A stretch of DNA of 64,000 bases from Balanoglossus misakiensis (GCA_040954595.2 CM082579.2:1116001-1180000); one strand, 5' to 3'; counted from the stretch's first letter, positions 40,501 to 52,331 are shown. A program made the numbers and translations. The notes: generated by a model from the sequence alone, not told the origin.

Positions 40501-43500
40501 TCATGCGACATATAACATGTTAACATTTTGTATTTCAAGCCAACTTATTCAACCTACAGGCTACACCTCCACAGGAGTGACATAGGCTGTCTAATGTGAA
40601 TGCTGTTATACATATCAGTTCAATGTGGGAGAGCACATCGCAATCCAGTATTTGAACCTAGGGTCATCCCTACATGTACTTTGCTTGTTCATGTTATAGT
40701 ACAAAGGCTTGTAATGACTCCCAACAAGAGTGAATTTAAGGCAATAAACACAAGACTCTTGTCTTCTTTTACACAAAACCATTAATTATAGTCCCAAACC
40801 ATTAAAACCTTAACCAGAAACCAACATGACATAAAAATCTGGCAAATATCTTCATCAAGGGAGAATGTAGAGGAAAGTTGAAGGACACTGTTAACCGAAG
40901 GTCCATAACCTTATAATTGGCTTTCCTTGTGGAATTCTGATCCCCCCCCCCCAAGAATGGATGACCCCACTTGAACTTGCCGACTTCCTACTGGAGGATG
41001 GCTACTGGAAAAGTTTCAACAAGACTTAATTGCACTTGCATAATATTGTAAGGTTGTCTACAGATTTGACTTTCAGTATGTAGAAATAATGTGTCCTTGT
41101 TTTATCAGATGTTATCAGATCGAGACATAAGTAAAAGAGGGATTTGCTGCTGATATGTTAATTACTGGTGTTAAAATACATCTAAAGGTATATATTGCAG
41201 ATTTTTGTTCACTTTTACAACTGGGCATTTCAAATTCTGTTGATTTTCCATTAGAGAGTCAACACACAAACCATGGAATGTGTCGGGAGTCATGTGTATG
41301 TGAAAAAGTATATCCTTGTGTCTCTATGCAGACAGGCCATTATTTTGTCTTCAGGCTGGCTGGCTCTACTCATGTACTTGACTGTCACCTTGTCTGGCAT
41401 AATGGGGCCAGTACCGGATGGGTACTCAGTTGATTGAGGAAGCTCTCTGTTACTTGTTGTGTCCAATTGAAGATTTTTGTACGGCTAGATGATCGTCTAT
41501 CACCTCCATAACTGTCCCACTGACACTAACAGATTTCTCAGACAACTACATTCATGTACAATTCATGCTTTCTATTTGTTGGGGATTCCATTTAAAGCCC
41601 CAGTATTTCTCGTGTGCATCCATTTTTCATCATCGAAAAAAGCCCGTTTTTCCAGTACATCCATCATGGAATACTATATAATGAAGATGTAAGAAAGGTT
41701 TGGGCAATTGTAGCTACATGCAAGCCGAAAATATCGCCCGTAACACTTGAAATGATGCGCGGGTTTGTTTACAACGGAAATGTTGTACATGTCGATCAGC
41801 AAACGTGCCACTTTGACATTTTGATGGTCAGACCATTTTCGGATTTGATCTGGTTCCATCGACTGATTTCTCCCATAAAGTTATCTTCCCAAAATTTCGC
41901 CGAATTAGTGCGCATTTCTTCGCTGAGTCGCTTGATTTGGGGCGACCAAACCTCTTCCGCATAGATTCACATTTGAGTGCGCATGCGCACTAGTCACGTG
42001 TGTCAACATTAGCCTGACTCACGTGACTTTCTGTCCGGACAGAAAGTCATTCTTCACTCGTTATATTGTAAATTGTATGAGTTTATCAGCAGAGCTGGGG
42101 ATGATGACTGTTCGATTCAGTATCAATTATCATCTACTTTTAGAAATTATAGATGCCGTTTCAAACAAAATTTTGCCCCTACGAGAAATACTGTGGCTTT
42201 AAGTAATGTTTATGGCTTTGTCACTGAAATAAGCAGATAGGCTCAACTTGGCTGTGCATGGCCAAATTTGTGTGCATTCAAGACACCTTGCATAGAAACG
42301 GAAATGCGTCTGAAAAGAATGTTCAGGGTTCTTTGACATAATCTTGTTATAAATCTCAATTGGGCTACTGAAACAAATGAAAGACAAGTTGCCTTTCAGA
42401 AAAAGTGGGTACACTAGCTTAATGTCTAGACAAATTCGATATTGAACAATAACAGTGATAAATGTACACATGAGTTCTGAGGATAAGCTAAACAAAGGGT
42501 ATTTTATCACATTCTTCTAATTGAAATATTGAACTGTCAGTGGTTGGAGGTGTACTGTGGTATTCTCATCTATATATCCCATATATTAATATTTCTGGGA
42601 CAAATGCCAGAAATGATAGCTTTGTAGTACTTTGATATTAGCAGGGCAGAAATCAAGCTCTTATTTTCTTCGAGTTGATCTGTAGGATTCAATTATGCAG
42701 AACAAGGCAACTTCTAACACAAAACAACAATAGCTATGGATGTCCAAGAGAGTCATTTGTTGTCCCTTTAACCAGAGCATGCCAAGACACATGGTGGACA
42801 GGAACACTCCCAAGGTTGATGTCAACAACTTCGATTCATGTGCAGCCAACTGAGGAAGAAGCTGTCAATGAAACTCAACACCAATGCTATGAGGAGTAAC
42901 CGCATGTTTATTTGAGTGTCTTGAGCACTGCGCCGACTAGACTGTCGTCGGGAGACAGTCACAAACTTTGTCCATGTAAGCCATGACTCAAGCCTCATAA
43001 CTCAATTCCCTTTTGACTTTTGAGCAGTGTATCTTCAAATGCAGTCAAAGTAAAACTTTCATGTACCCACGAACATTAATCCTAGATCTATTACAAAATA
43101 CTCTCGGACTTTCACCATGCAATGTGTCAACCAGAGACTCTGGTCACAAAAGACTGACCACTATAGAAAACTTTTGGAGACAGATGGATGGATAGACTAA
43201 CACATACAGCCTGACTAATGATATTGGCCCTTTAATGAGTGTGCAGCCTTATGAGTTCATTTGAATTGTATATCTGTATATATGTTACACCTGTATTCTT
43301 GGAGTTATTACTTAGTCAATAATTCATGCGAACACCTTTCTAGTAATGAGAGAACTTACATTATGTTTGTTGATCTAAATAATATATGCAAACCACCTGG
43401 ATGTTTCATTTGACCAATTAACACATACTAATGTGGCACCACAATTGGTGATTTACATGTAAAAGACCCCATGCATAAATTAAGTCAGTTCACCTCTGTA

Positions 43501-46500
43501 GCCAGACCGGCCACATGTATGAACTGACGATGTCTCTGTTCAATTTCAGGTTAGTTTTCCTTGTACCTTACCTGTTGCTTGAAGCTTGTATTTTGGTGCA
43601 TTTTATTGACTTATTCCAGCACAAGTAATTGGTGTCTTGAACTTACTTCAGCATATGGAAGCGAAAAATTAATTACATCCAACTCTTAGTATCTGCTTGA
43701 CAAACGGCTGTAATAACCAACTGAGAAGGTATCTCTATAAAAAAGGCTGACATTTAATTTTCTTCTTTACATGTTCATCGGCCTGAGGACATCGAGAACT
43801 TCATTTTACAAGTCATCGTCAATGACCAAGTCCCCAGATGTCAATGTGGAACACGGCTACTACTTGCATGTCTGCAAAATGGTTTTGGAAACTATTCGCC
43901 TCGTGGTACATGTATGATGTCAGTGAGTGAATAACATCAATTTAAATATGTTTGAGAAATAGGTCTGGACATAAAAAGTCATACAAAGTGGCTACTTGTA
44001 CCAGGGATAGGGCAGGGTTTTTTTAGGATAAGAAAAATTTATGTGGTCATACTGACCTCTTAGGTTGCAGCTAGGGGTCAAGGATGGGAAATCAGTTACA
44101 AGATACTCTTTGAGCACTCTTTTCTGATAACATTTTGCCAGAAAGCCATTTCAGGTTATTCTATACAAAAGATAAGTCAACCACAAGGGTACTTTTATCA
44201 TGATTTAATGAGAAAATGCTCACCCAGTTCAAAATTTCTAATATTTGATCAACATAACCGGATATGGCATACTTGCCTTTTGTTTGGAATCAACCAATCA
44301 AAAGACAAGAACCAGACACACCCCTAATTGGGGGTGGGGGGGGGGGGTTCCAGTTCTAAGACTGCTTGTTTAGTTGTGTGCTCAAAGAAAAACCTGTTTC
44401 TCTGTACTGTAATGGTCTTCTGGGTATTGTTGAGTATTTTTCAAAATATTTAACAACTACAAAAAGAACTGCACACAAGCTATTCATGACATATGGCACC
44501 TCAACAGTTTCCAAACAGCAAATGAGTTGATCAACCATGGATGACTTTATACTTTGTTTTCATTCTACCACCACACTGCTGGAGAGCTACTGCACTGTGT
44601 GGGTTAATAGTAGCATGTTCACTGTGCTATGAAATGAAGGTTGCAGGGTTTACTTAGAGCACTGCAGACCACACACATGATCTGGGGGCCTATATAACTT
44701 TTCAGAAATCAAAAAGGTGGAACCTATAAGTATTAAATCAGGTGTTTGCAACAACCCACCTCACCTGGAGTAGAGTAATATACTATAATAGAATGAACAT
44801 GGTAATAAGACAGGAATCTTTTCGTAAAAATGGTAAAAACTGTAAAATGTCGGTTTAATGCGCCCTCTTCAGTTCAAGTGTATACGGACAAGCATTGTCC
44901 AGTAAGCAAGATGGCACAAGGATCTGATAACGTTGCTTAGCTCATTGGTATGGCAACAACACTGTCACAAATCTGAGCCATTCCAGCACATGGTGAATGC
45001 TTCAGACGCAACTTTCTATGCCGGTCTCAAACCTAGAATGTTTCAGAACTACCTTAATGGGCTGTGTCTGAACACTCTTGGGGTTCACCCATGACCAATG
45101 TAACTTTGCTTAAGGTGGATTTGGAAACAAACGCATACCTTCTGAAAGCATGTCCACATACTTCTCGCCTTGTGATCACATGCAATCCACTTTCATTTAT
45201 GAGCATTTCTTTTATTCAACCAGATACTGTTCATCTCACCGGACTCCCCCTAACTAACAGAGTTGATTAGAGAGAGCATCCACCATTAAACAAGCTGAGT
45301 TTATCAAGACCCATAACGATAGTTTAATTAATTAATTAAATGCTCCATTAATTAATGACTTTATACACAGCTTCCTTACTGAGAAGCAGAGAACATCAAA
45401 CAAATGACCCCCACTGTATTCCCCTCATAAAATTACCAGACTATCTCCTGTGAAGTAATCTCTCAGTCTAGTTGCATCCCCTACGGCAAATGTGCAACCT
45501 GTTAGTTTTCTCTTAACTCCACTCATGAAGTGACCTTTGTTTTGCTTTCTTTGGTGATGAGAAATGTACCCTCTTAAAGATATTGAAAGGATGACACGCC
45601 ACCTTTACAAGTTTGTCTTTGAAGTCATAATTATGTTTGCCTAGTGTTTTCCCAACAACAATCTCTCCTACAGACTGCAACAGGATACCGTTTACATTTA
45701 AAGGTTTCTTCTATAGACGTGCACATGCATGACATTGCCAGTGGAACCTTTCTTTCAAGACTCCGAAACTCAATATCTGTGAAAAACCAACACTAAAAGA
45801 CATAAACATGCAAAGATACACAAAACAACAAAACCACTTTAGGAACATTTCCTCAGGATAATGTTTACAGTTGCCACAAGAGTAGGTTGTAGTATTTAAT
45901 ATGTCACTCCGAAAATCCCAACCATGTACATTTATTTCACTAGTTAGAAGACCCCTTTCTGAAGAACAATGCAAGCTGAGTTTTGTTTGACCAGCAACAA
46001 ATCCTTGACACCAATGCTATGGTCAAGTATCAATGTTGAACCTGGCCTTTTGAATCAGAGATCTCTCTCAGCCACCCATGCATGTTGCCTGCACCAGTTA
46101 GTACAGTGAATCCAATGCCACTTTTCTCATCAAAGGCAATGTAAGAATCACCATAAACTATGCATTTTCAGAAAGCAAAGTCTCTTAACTTTAGTTCATA
46201 AAATATCGGTTCTGTGCACAGACTCTTGTGACACACTGAGATGAGTTGACCACTGCTGAAAGTTTAAAATAAGTATTTTTTATCTTGAACAAAAAAGAAA
46301 TACACGTAGTAACCTTTCTGGAGAATTTCGACAGCCAAGATTATTTCCCTTAATAAGAGTTTATATGAGACAAACCAACTTGCGTGTGTAAAAAGTGAAA
46401 TTTGGCAACAATCGCCATTAATTTAAAGTGCATCAACCCTTATTGAAGAAGCCTGAAGGTGCTTGTATATGCTTGCATGTGTCACCAGTGACCACCATAC

Positions 46501-49500
46501 AAAAGTCCTCGTAAACATCCCATTTTCTTTAGCCATCTCTGGCCTTGCATTCTTCACAGTTTTACCTGTCCTTATTTGTTTTGTCTGTTGCTTGGGTGAG
46601 ATGTTGGTCAATAACCAGGTTTAACCCTTTCACCACCATGGTTTGGTCCAAATCCATTGTGTTCTATGGTAAGTTGGACCTCTTTAAAAGGAAATGGGGT
46701 TGACACTGAATGTTTAAATTGGTGCAATGTGTGTTCACAGTTCTGTCACAATGCAAAGGAGATATCAACAGAAGATGGGTCAGTGCTGAAGGTTTTGGTA
46801 ATGTACCTTTATTAGTGTGAGTTAAGATTCATGAAATCTTTTCTGCCTCTGCAAAAACTCTGTCAGTTCTACCAGGTCTGAACATGACAAATGAGAGTGC
46901 TACTGTTGACAGCAACAGACAATCCCATGAAAAAGCCTAGAACCCACTCTACTGATGTCTCGCTTGAGTAAAGGGAAGGTTATTCCACGGTGGTTGACAC
47001 ACTCAAAAAGTCAAACAAAGTTCTTTTGACTTTCCAGTTTTGACTTTCTAAGATTTTTCTAGTGATTTTCCAAGGGTTTATGAGATCAACAATACTATTT
47101 TCAATGAATAATTGTGTAGTTGTTCACATATGCAAGTGGCTAAATCAATTTACCAAGACTTTCCAGGGGTAATTTTCATTTTTTTTCAAAGACCTTATAG
47201 ACTTAGAAGACTTTTAAATACAATGATTTTCCAGAATTTTCCAGGAGTACACAGCATAATCATACTGTGTTCTCCCCAGAAATATCTGATCCCACATCAT
47301 CTACTTTGAATAATAATAAATAGTCGTTGACTTGTTATAATACTTTTTATTGTTTTCCAAAATTACATGTAAGAGTATTGGCTGAAACACTTTTATTGTT
47401 CTGGGTTGAATACTTATATCATGTACATCATATCAACACCAGATTAGACAGGAAAAATATTGTTTGTTGACTGTTCTCAGGTAATGACCCTATAAACCTC
47501 ACAAAGCTATAGAACTGTTCAGGATGACATCTGTGAACAAATACCTGGAAGATTTCTCATGCCAAATCAAGCATTGAACACAACAAACTTAACTTAACCT
47601 GCATCATTTTTTTTTTGCTCATTATCCCCAAGGAGCTTGAGGTATACGTCCCACCAAATGTGAAAGTTAAACCCATTGAAGTTGAGCCACCAATGATATC
47701 TTTTGAGTAAATGCATACAGTGAATGTAGCTGGCACTAAAGTTGGTCCACTCTGTCATACGGTCTGCCCATGGAGGTCTGTGTTACCTCCATGGTCTGCC
47801 AAACAATATAAACACCTGGCTGTGAGTTTTATGCATACCTTTCTGGAGGCAAAGTGACAAGACATATTTCTTTACTGACAAAGGCAGGTATTTCTCAATG
47901 CAAGTCGCTGCCTTTAAAGTTTCTAGAGAGTTAATGAGCTGAACAGGTGCCAGGGTTAAAGGTCATGACCTGAATGAAGGTCAGGGTACTGATGAGAGTA
48001 TGGTGTACATTGCCCACCAAAGCAGTCTTACTCTGCCTGTTTATGGAATCTGTCATCTTGTATATACAATAACATACAATACTTACCTTACCAGCACTGA
48101 GCAGTGAAGCCTCCCCCCCCCCCCCTCACCAAATTTATTTTTGAGGAAATTATGTTTTTCATTAATTCTACACCTATTTCTCAACTTATTAAACCTTTTC
48201 TAACATTAATCTGGAAGTTCTCTATGCATACTTCAACCCATGAAGAGTGATTTTAAAGATTTTAAAGGTATGTGCAGGAGTGCCAGTTTCCTATCCTGTA
48301 TCTTGTATGTCAACACAGGATAATGTACCTCATAGTCATACACACATGACCAAACTGAAACTGAAACATTCTTGAAATGTTAAGGATGTACGCGCACTTT
48401 GAGCGTGTGGAATGTGTCTCTTCCCATTGGATTTTATTGAGAATTGAATTCAGTGGTGGTTGAATGAAATCATAAAGTCATCATGCATAGTTTGGAGATG
48501 AACCTTGTTGAGTGTTTGTGCCCATAAACAAACCATTGGTGAAAAAAAGGCTGACTCGGCAGTTTTTTTCCCCACTATCAACTTAATTTACAGCCTTGTA
48601 CTTAAAAAACAAGCATATAAACCCCATAGTACAGATTTTCATTATACTTACAAAAAAGAATGAAAATTTCTTTATTAATACAAGAAATAACAAATCAATT
48701 TTACACAACGTACATCATTAAATAAGAACATGGTTTATCCCGAATAACCAAACCCAAAACTAGCTAAGCACATACATAAAAATCAGCCAGACTGAACTTC
48801 TCATAAATACACTGTTTAATACCATTTTAGACACCATCATGCATATACTGTAAAACGGGAAATTTTCGCGACAGGAAATTTTTCACGTTCTCATCGTTAT
48901 CTCCGAAAAACAGTCTTACGTGACTTAATTTTCGCGTTCTGTTGGCTGTCTCACAGTTCGCGAAAATTTATCGTTTGCGAAAATTTCCCATTTTACAGTA
49001 TATTTCTGTTGACGTCATACTCATACAGTTGATAATGATTTTCCAATACACTTTCCAAACACATTTTATTCCCAATTGGTTTCCGTTTCTGCTCCCTTAG
49101 CTGCAATAATTGTGTACCTTTTTTTTGCGGGGGTGGGGGGGGGGGGGTGAGCTGATTACGCCCCCCTTGCCCAAACGGTACAGCTGCGTACCACAGCTAC
49201 AATAATTGTAGCCTGTGTGGTGGCTTCTTTGTCATTGGCCGTTACAGTTGTGTCGCCCCCCCAGGGACTGCAACATATACCTTGTATTTTCCTCCATTGT
49301 TTTTCTAATATGTGTATGCTAATTTGTATGAAGACTTGGCATTGTGTTATGTAAACAAACAACACACGTGACACATGTAAGTTTCGGACAGCGGATCGGA
49401 CATTTCGATTGACCTCAGTATAAAGCGTTAAATATAAAATGGAACTTGTGAATCCAAAACGCACTTTTGCCTGTTGTGTGGAGAGCGTAACACTGTTCGA

Positions 49501-49977
49501 AAACTATGACAGGTGTACCGGTATATAAAGAGCGTGCAATCGTTCGTAGCAAAAATTTAACATATGACCATGAACAGATGACACAGTTTGTTTCTGGTGC
49601 CTGCTGAACACCTGAATAAGGCGACTGAAATCATTTTAATGCGCGCGAGACTATTACGTCGAGTTATCATTTCATAACGAGAATACATATCGCTCCGTGG
49701 GCCCAGAAGCCCTTTGTTTATATATAATTATATAAAGTTGTATGGCATTTCACAAGCCACCTACCTTCTCCTTGGCTATGACTGCGGGTAGAAATGGTGG
49801 GTTTCGAGCAACATCACGGCAGACATAGAGTACCAACGTTCCTGCAGTTACACATACACTGCCTACACCTAAAGCTGTAAGTTTCAAAGCTCTCCGTTTC
49901 ACAAATCCTGACGACAGTTTCCTAAATTGTCCTGACGACCGAATGATATTAAAGATAGTTCTCCCAGGTGCCGCCAT
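13506..49977 (-). CDS. MICU3: MICU3-like regulator of the mitochondrial calcium uniporter, 14 exons
   Basis: Exons on the minus strand: 49977-49765, 26336-26195, 24764-24654, 18969-18922, 18680-18598, 18403-18359, 17120-17109 (12-nt microexon), 15586-15498, 15293-15254, 15063-14926, 14300-14192, 14094-14005, 13858-13791, 13577-13506. They join in phase to 419 residues. The start context AAGATGG is good. Residues 30-53 form a hydrophobic segment after a basic N-terminus, fitting mitochondrial import and inner-membrane anchoring. MICU-type motifs are YMTPQDFL, ISYTEYLFLLCILTKP and ILLRYTN. Both EF-hand loops are canonical: DRDGNQKVDRKE (185-196) and DKDGDGKLSYKE (371-382). So the protein should gate uniporter activity by binding Ca2+ in the intermembrane space. 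The phrases around EF-hand 1 are closer to MICU3 than to MICU1 or MICU2. The terminal exon (ending HEMKSA) is only 72 bp. Length is near MICU2 (about 430) and shorter than vertebrate MICU3. Confidence 0.93.
15064..15253 (-). other. U12-type AT-AC intron of the MICU gene
   Basis: After ...EVLELE the minus strand reads GAA|ATATCCTTTT, the U12 donor consensus. No usable GT lies at the position required by homology. The intron ends GCAC|TTC and continues as FLQYSKGM, matching the family order E-F-L. A branch-site match, TTCTTTGAC (consensus TTCCTTRAC), places its adenosine at 15075, 11 bases before the intron end. Length 190 bp, phase 0. Confidence 0.85.
15587..18358. other. MICU introns around the microexon
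   Basis: This non-coding sequence lies between the MICU exons at 18403-18359 and 15586-15498, apart from the 12-nt microexon. It contains a CA-rich low-complexity stretch (about 17645-17705) and weak repeats of a gtccctttaaa-type phrase at 16840-16890. I see no nested gene. Confidence 0.5.
17109..17120 (-). other. 12-nt in-frame microexon candidate (FRRQ) of the MICU gene
   Basis: The minus strand reads CTAAAATTTCAG|TTCCGGAGACAG|GTATCT. A pyrimidine-rich tract (TCTCTCTTTCC) precedes the acceptor, and the donor is good. It encodes FRRQ in phase 0, between the LEEIFGKK exon and the SIQGPP exon, both also phase 0. The gene is in frame with or without it, so it could be alternatively spliced. 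Confidence 0.6.
21854..21933. repeat. Tandem repeat, 28 bp x 3
   Basis: The phrase agtaaatgtacaacttcag starts at 21859, 21887 and 21915, linked by short ggtatttgc-type spacers. It lies inside a MICU intron. Confidence 0.85.
24033..24052. repeat. Near-palindrome with CTGG core, first of several
   Basis: The sequence attcaagt-ctgg-acttgaat has perfectly complementary 8-bp arms. Related sequences with the same agt-CTGG/CCAG-act core occur at 32832-32847, 35487-35502, 35982-36005 and 38461-38471, all within MICU introns. Confidence 0.6.
28400..28740. repeat. Degenerate minisatellite
   Basis: Variants of the phrases gacttcactggtca, tgactttccatgcca and gacagtgtgta recur about six or seven times at roughly 50-bp spacing, with many substitutions and indels. 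Non-coding, in MICU intron 1. Confidence 0.65.
30186..30210. repeat. (CA)n microsatellite
   Basis: A run of about 11 CA units, flanked by cacg/catg-rich and gatg/gata-rich low-complexity sequence from about 30120 to 30260. Confidence 0.9.
31999..32063. repeat. Perfect 19-bp inverted repeat (hairpin) with extended stem
   Basis: The arm gctattcagggacactttc (32007-32025) is exactly complementary to 32037-32055 across an 11-base loop. After one mismatch the stem continues for 7 more bases (aatttaa / ttaaatt). It could be a small foldback transposon remnant or a hairpin RNA precursor. Nothing in the sequence decides which. Confidence 0.8.
32663..32860. repeat. Possible dispersed repeat, copy related to 35830-36010
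   Basis: Both stretches share diverged phrases in the same order: a short aaagg-type start, then (a/t)tgttaaatt(g)ccaa, then tgtcaac, and finally gtccagact with an aattg/actgt-aac end. A fragment near 10487 in FGF-a intron 1 (aaagggacagtatctgtaac) resembles the start of the 35830 copy. Similarity was judged by eye and is low. Confidence 0.35.
35982..36005. repeat. 24-bp near-palindrome with CCAG core
   Basis: Arms gaattttagt and actaaaattc are perfectly complementary around a ccag centre. It is the longest member of the group described at 24033. Confidence 0.7.
39816..39902. mobile_element. Pogo/Tigger-like transposon end (fragment)
   Basis: It begins cagtaaaacctgcctaaacc, continues with a gaacacc motif and contains gaggttgttcggttt and gaggtgtccggtttac. 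This is the terminal-sequence style of pogo/Tigger elements, recalled from general knowledge. The arms aaaccgaaca and tgttcggttt are complementary. Only one end is seen and no transposase is present. Confidence 0.55.
41592..42202. mobile_element. TTAA-flanked non-autonomous DNA transposon, 611 bp
   Basis: TTAA at 41592-41595 and 42199-42202 flanks terminal inverted repeats: AGCCCCAGTATTTCTCGT on the left and the complement of AGCCACAGTATTTCTCGT on the right (17 of 18 match). TTAA target duplication is typical of piggyBac-type elements. The interior is CpG-richer than the surroundings. It holds a 14-bp palindrome gtgcgcatgcgcac (41977-41990), two CACGTG boxes (41995 and 42020) and a perfect 24-bp palindrome (42025-42048). 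No transposase frame. It lies in MICU intron 1. Confidence 0.8.
46621..46712. mobile_element. Short inverted-repeat element (MITE-like), copy 2
   Basis: It starts with TTAACCCTTT and shares atggtttggtccaaatcc (one mismatch) and ggaaatg-gggtt with the copy at 5461-5551. Its right end has decayed. Confidence 0.5.
48844..49002. mobile_element. MITE with terminal inverted repeats, 159 bp
   Basis: The left end begins tatactgtaaaacgggaaat followed by tttcgcg. The complement of the right end begins tatactgtaaaatgggaaat followed by tttcgc, a single mismatch over about 26 bp. Internal ttttcgcg and cgcgaaaa motifs add further inverted symmetry. No coding capacity. It lies in MICU intron 1. Confidence 0.8.
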
Positions 49978-52331
49978 CTTGTTTCGTTCGGACTTGCCTG
50001 CGCATGCCCACGCATCTCTACGCCCTGTCCGTGTTGACCCTATTGTGTGCTTTGTTTGTCAAATAAACCTGTTACCTACTTGCTGTGATCAAGTCCTGCC
50101 CTGTTCGAGTGGGATGTACGCGATAATAAACTGAATAATTTAGGTAGCAATCCCTGAAAGCTGTGTAAATAACAGTTATTCTTAGAACGAGACATTTTGT
50201 CATTCTGAAATCAACATTTTATTAATAGTTATGTTGCTTTCATGCACACGAAGAAATCAGTGTCTTGAACGAACCATGAAGTTACTACTTTCATCTGAGT
50301 AAAAAAAACCTAGGGGCTTCTCCGGGTCTCGAACCCACACACCTCCGTTTAGATCGAAGGTACCCCTTCCCACTAAGCCACGACGCCTGCTGTGAAAGCC
50401 AAAGGCGAGAATGTCTCATTCGCACCATTACGTTGGCCCTGTGTGACGTTGAACAATGGGCTAGTATAAATAACAATAGAGAGAGGGGTTCCCCGGGTTA
50501 AATATCGGTGACATGGTACTAGCAGACTTCGTCATATTTTTCTCACCTAGCACCCGCTTAAATGAGATGGCGGGGGAGTTTCCTGTCTTCCCCCAACCAT
50601 GCTATTTGTATTTAAAGCCGAGAGTTTCACCAGTCAGGTGCACATTCCAAGACTAAGCCAGGACCAGAGAGAGAGCGACGCTCACACCAAAATCCGGTGC
50701 GCTACTTCATCGATCGATTTGGTTAGTTTTCATCTTTTTGATTACCTTTCTAATATTTTGTGTTACTTTAAACATGTTCCTTTCTTGTGTTATCCCACTT
50801 TATATTCTCTTTCGCACATACATTATCCAACTGACACCAAAGTGTCACTAATAAGTGTAATTGTTATTACTGGTTTGTTAATTTGCGATGACTTTTACAG
50901 ATGTCGGGTAATTATTGAACGCACTCTTATTTTCTATATTTATGTTGAGGTGTCTCCGTGAAATATCGTGAAGATAAAGTATTATAAAAAAAAACTACAT
51001 ATGCTAACAGTTCGCATACCTTTGGCTGTTCTACATACAGCTTCAGCCGACATTCTTTTTTTATTTCCGCAAAATTGCATGCCATGAACGGAACTTGTCT
51101 CTAAGGAATTTGTCGGAGCTGCAAAAAGTCGTCAGATTATGGTCGGATCGTTAGCGGAATGCTTTGCGTCGGCTTCGGCGGCGCGACTAAAGTTGCATCG
51201 GTATATTGTAGGGGTTTGCTTTGATCAAACAGGCTTTTGTTTTCAGTCCGAGATCTGAACGACCCAACATTGACATTCCCACCATAGGCCGTAGAGTAAT
51301 CTGTCGTCAGGTCTGTCCGCGAAGTCTCGACGCGCTTGTTACAGCATTGACATTAGTGAGACCAACAAAGTCGTACTGGTAATGGCGATTAGACGAAGAA
51401 AATACTTGAAACTAAGGGTATAATTGGCTGAACATTGCTTATTACTTGCGTGACGTGTAATTGATTCGTGCTTTTCTTTCACACTTGTGTTCTCCTTCGC
51501 GTTTCCCATTTTCAATCTGGTGTGAACACATCTCAACTGCCAACCGAGAGTTTCTTACTGACTATGTAGTGCCTATTGTTGTTTCTATTGTCATAGATAT
51601 ATCAGTGAGTTGGACGATTAGGTGATAAGAAGCTAGTTTGATAATGATGACATCGCCAAATTCAAACATATTAATCAACTGATCTAGGCGACGACCAAGT
51701 CACACGCGAACACGCACAATACATTCCTTGGGAAAACTTTAATCAGTCGAGACTGTCTGCATGAACCAACAGCACATATATTTTTCTGGGGTAGCAACCC
51801 AAGTCTAGGGTAGTGTCAATCTGTGATGACACGCTGAAGGCTACGCGGTCACACTTCATTATTCAGAATGAGGGCATCTCATTTTCACACGATCCACTAG
51901 CTGCGCACTCCCCATTCGCGATCGCCTCGGCTGACCACTCGCCACGGACCTGTCCTGTCACGCGTCGACTTCATTGTTAAAAAGTGGGCTATTCGAATTG
52001 GGCGCGCAGTTGAAAGGGGGTCCTGTTAGTGAACTGCTAACACCGTATAGCCCCCGCTGCATTTTGTGAGTCTTACCCGTGGGCTACATCTGCGATAGAA
52101 TTGTCTACATACTTCAGTATTACTGCACCACTTATTTACATACATGTCTAGGCTTGGAGCATGTACAACAACAGTGTATGCGCACTTTTAACAGGATACT
52201 CGGAGCTGCTGGGACTACGATATTGTGATGCCAGGCGCACACTCATGGGATTTTTAAAACCCCGGGGAGATACATAACCTGGAAACTCGCGTGATTTATT
52301 TCTTCATACTCCTATGTACTACATTTACTAA
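49978..52331. other. Divergent intergenic region between MICU and FGF-b
   Basis: This region should contain the MICU promoter (next to 49977) and FGF-b control sequence. It holds the tRNA-like gene at 50315. A pyrimidine-flanked stretch at about 50610-50719, ending GATTTG|GTTAGT after a tatttaaag box, could be a non-coding first exon of FGF-b, but this is speculative. No coding exon is supported. Confidence 0.45.
50315..50387 (-). tRNA. tRNA-like gene or tRNA pseudogene, anticodon loop CUA
   Basis: The 73-nt minus-strand sequence starts GGCGTCGTGGCTTAGTGGG. The A box TGGCTTAGTGG fits the consensus, and the B box GGTTCGAGACC fits with one difference. A run of eight T (50308-50301), a Pol III terminator, follows 6 bases after the end. 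A 5- to 6-bp anticodon stem (CCTTCG/CGGAGG) carries a 7-base loop ATCTAAA with U33 and A37, giving anticodon CUA (reads UAG). The T stem has one G-G mismatch and the acceptor stem about two, and the D stem relies on wobble pairs. So a pseudogene or the head of a tRNA-derived SINE is as likely as an active tRNA. Confidence 0.5.

Larger units (their letters stand above)
26337..49764. other. MICU intron 1, 23.4 kb
   Basis: This very large first intron separates the membrane-anchor exon from the rest. I found no exon with convincing protein similarity on either strand. It contains a degenerate minisatellite (28.4 kb), a CA microsatellite (30.2 kb), a perfect hairpin (32.0 kb), a pogo/Tigger-like end (39.8 kb), a TTAA-flanked transposon (41.6 kb), a second copy of the TTAACCCTTT element (46.6 kb) and a foldback-type MITE (48.8 kb), plus several C or G homopolymer runs (40.9, 44.3, 48.1 and 49.1 kb). 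Confidence 0.6.

Noticed and set aside
41614-41964. Plus-strand open frame of 116 codons
   Set aside because: It lies inside the TTAA-flanked element, has no transposase-like motif, and the frame is not matched by splice sites.
50599-50961. Plus-strand open frame of 120 codons upstream of FGF-b
   Set aside because: Low-complexity hydrophobic translation without similarity. The region more plausibly holds a non-coding leader.
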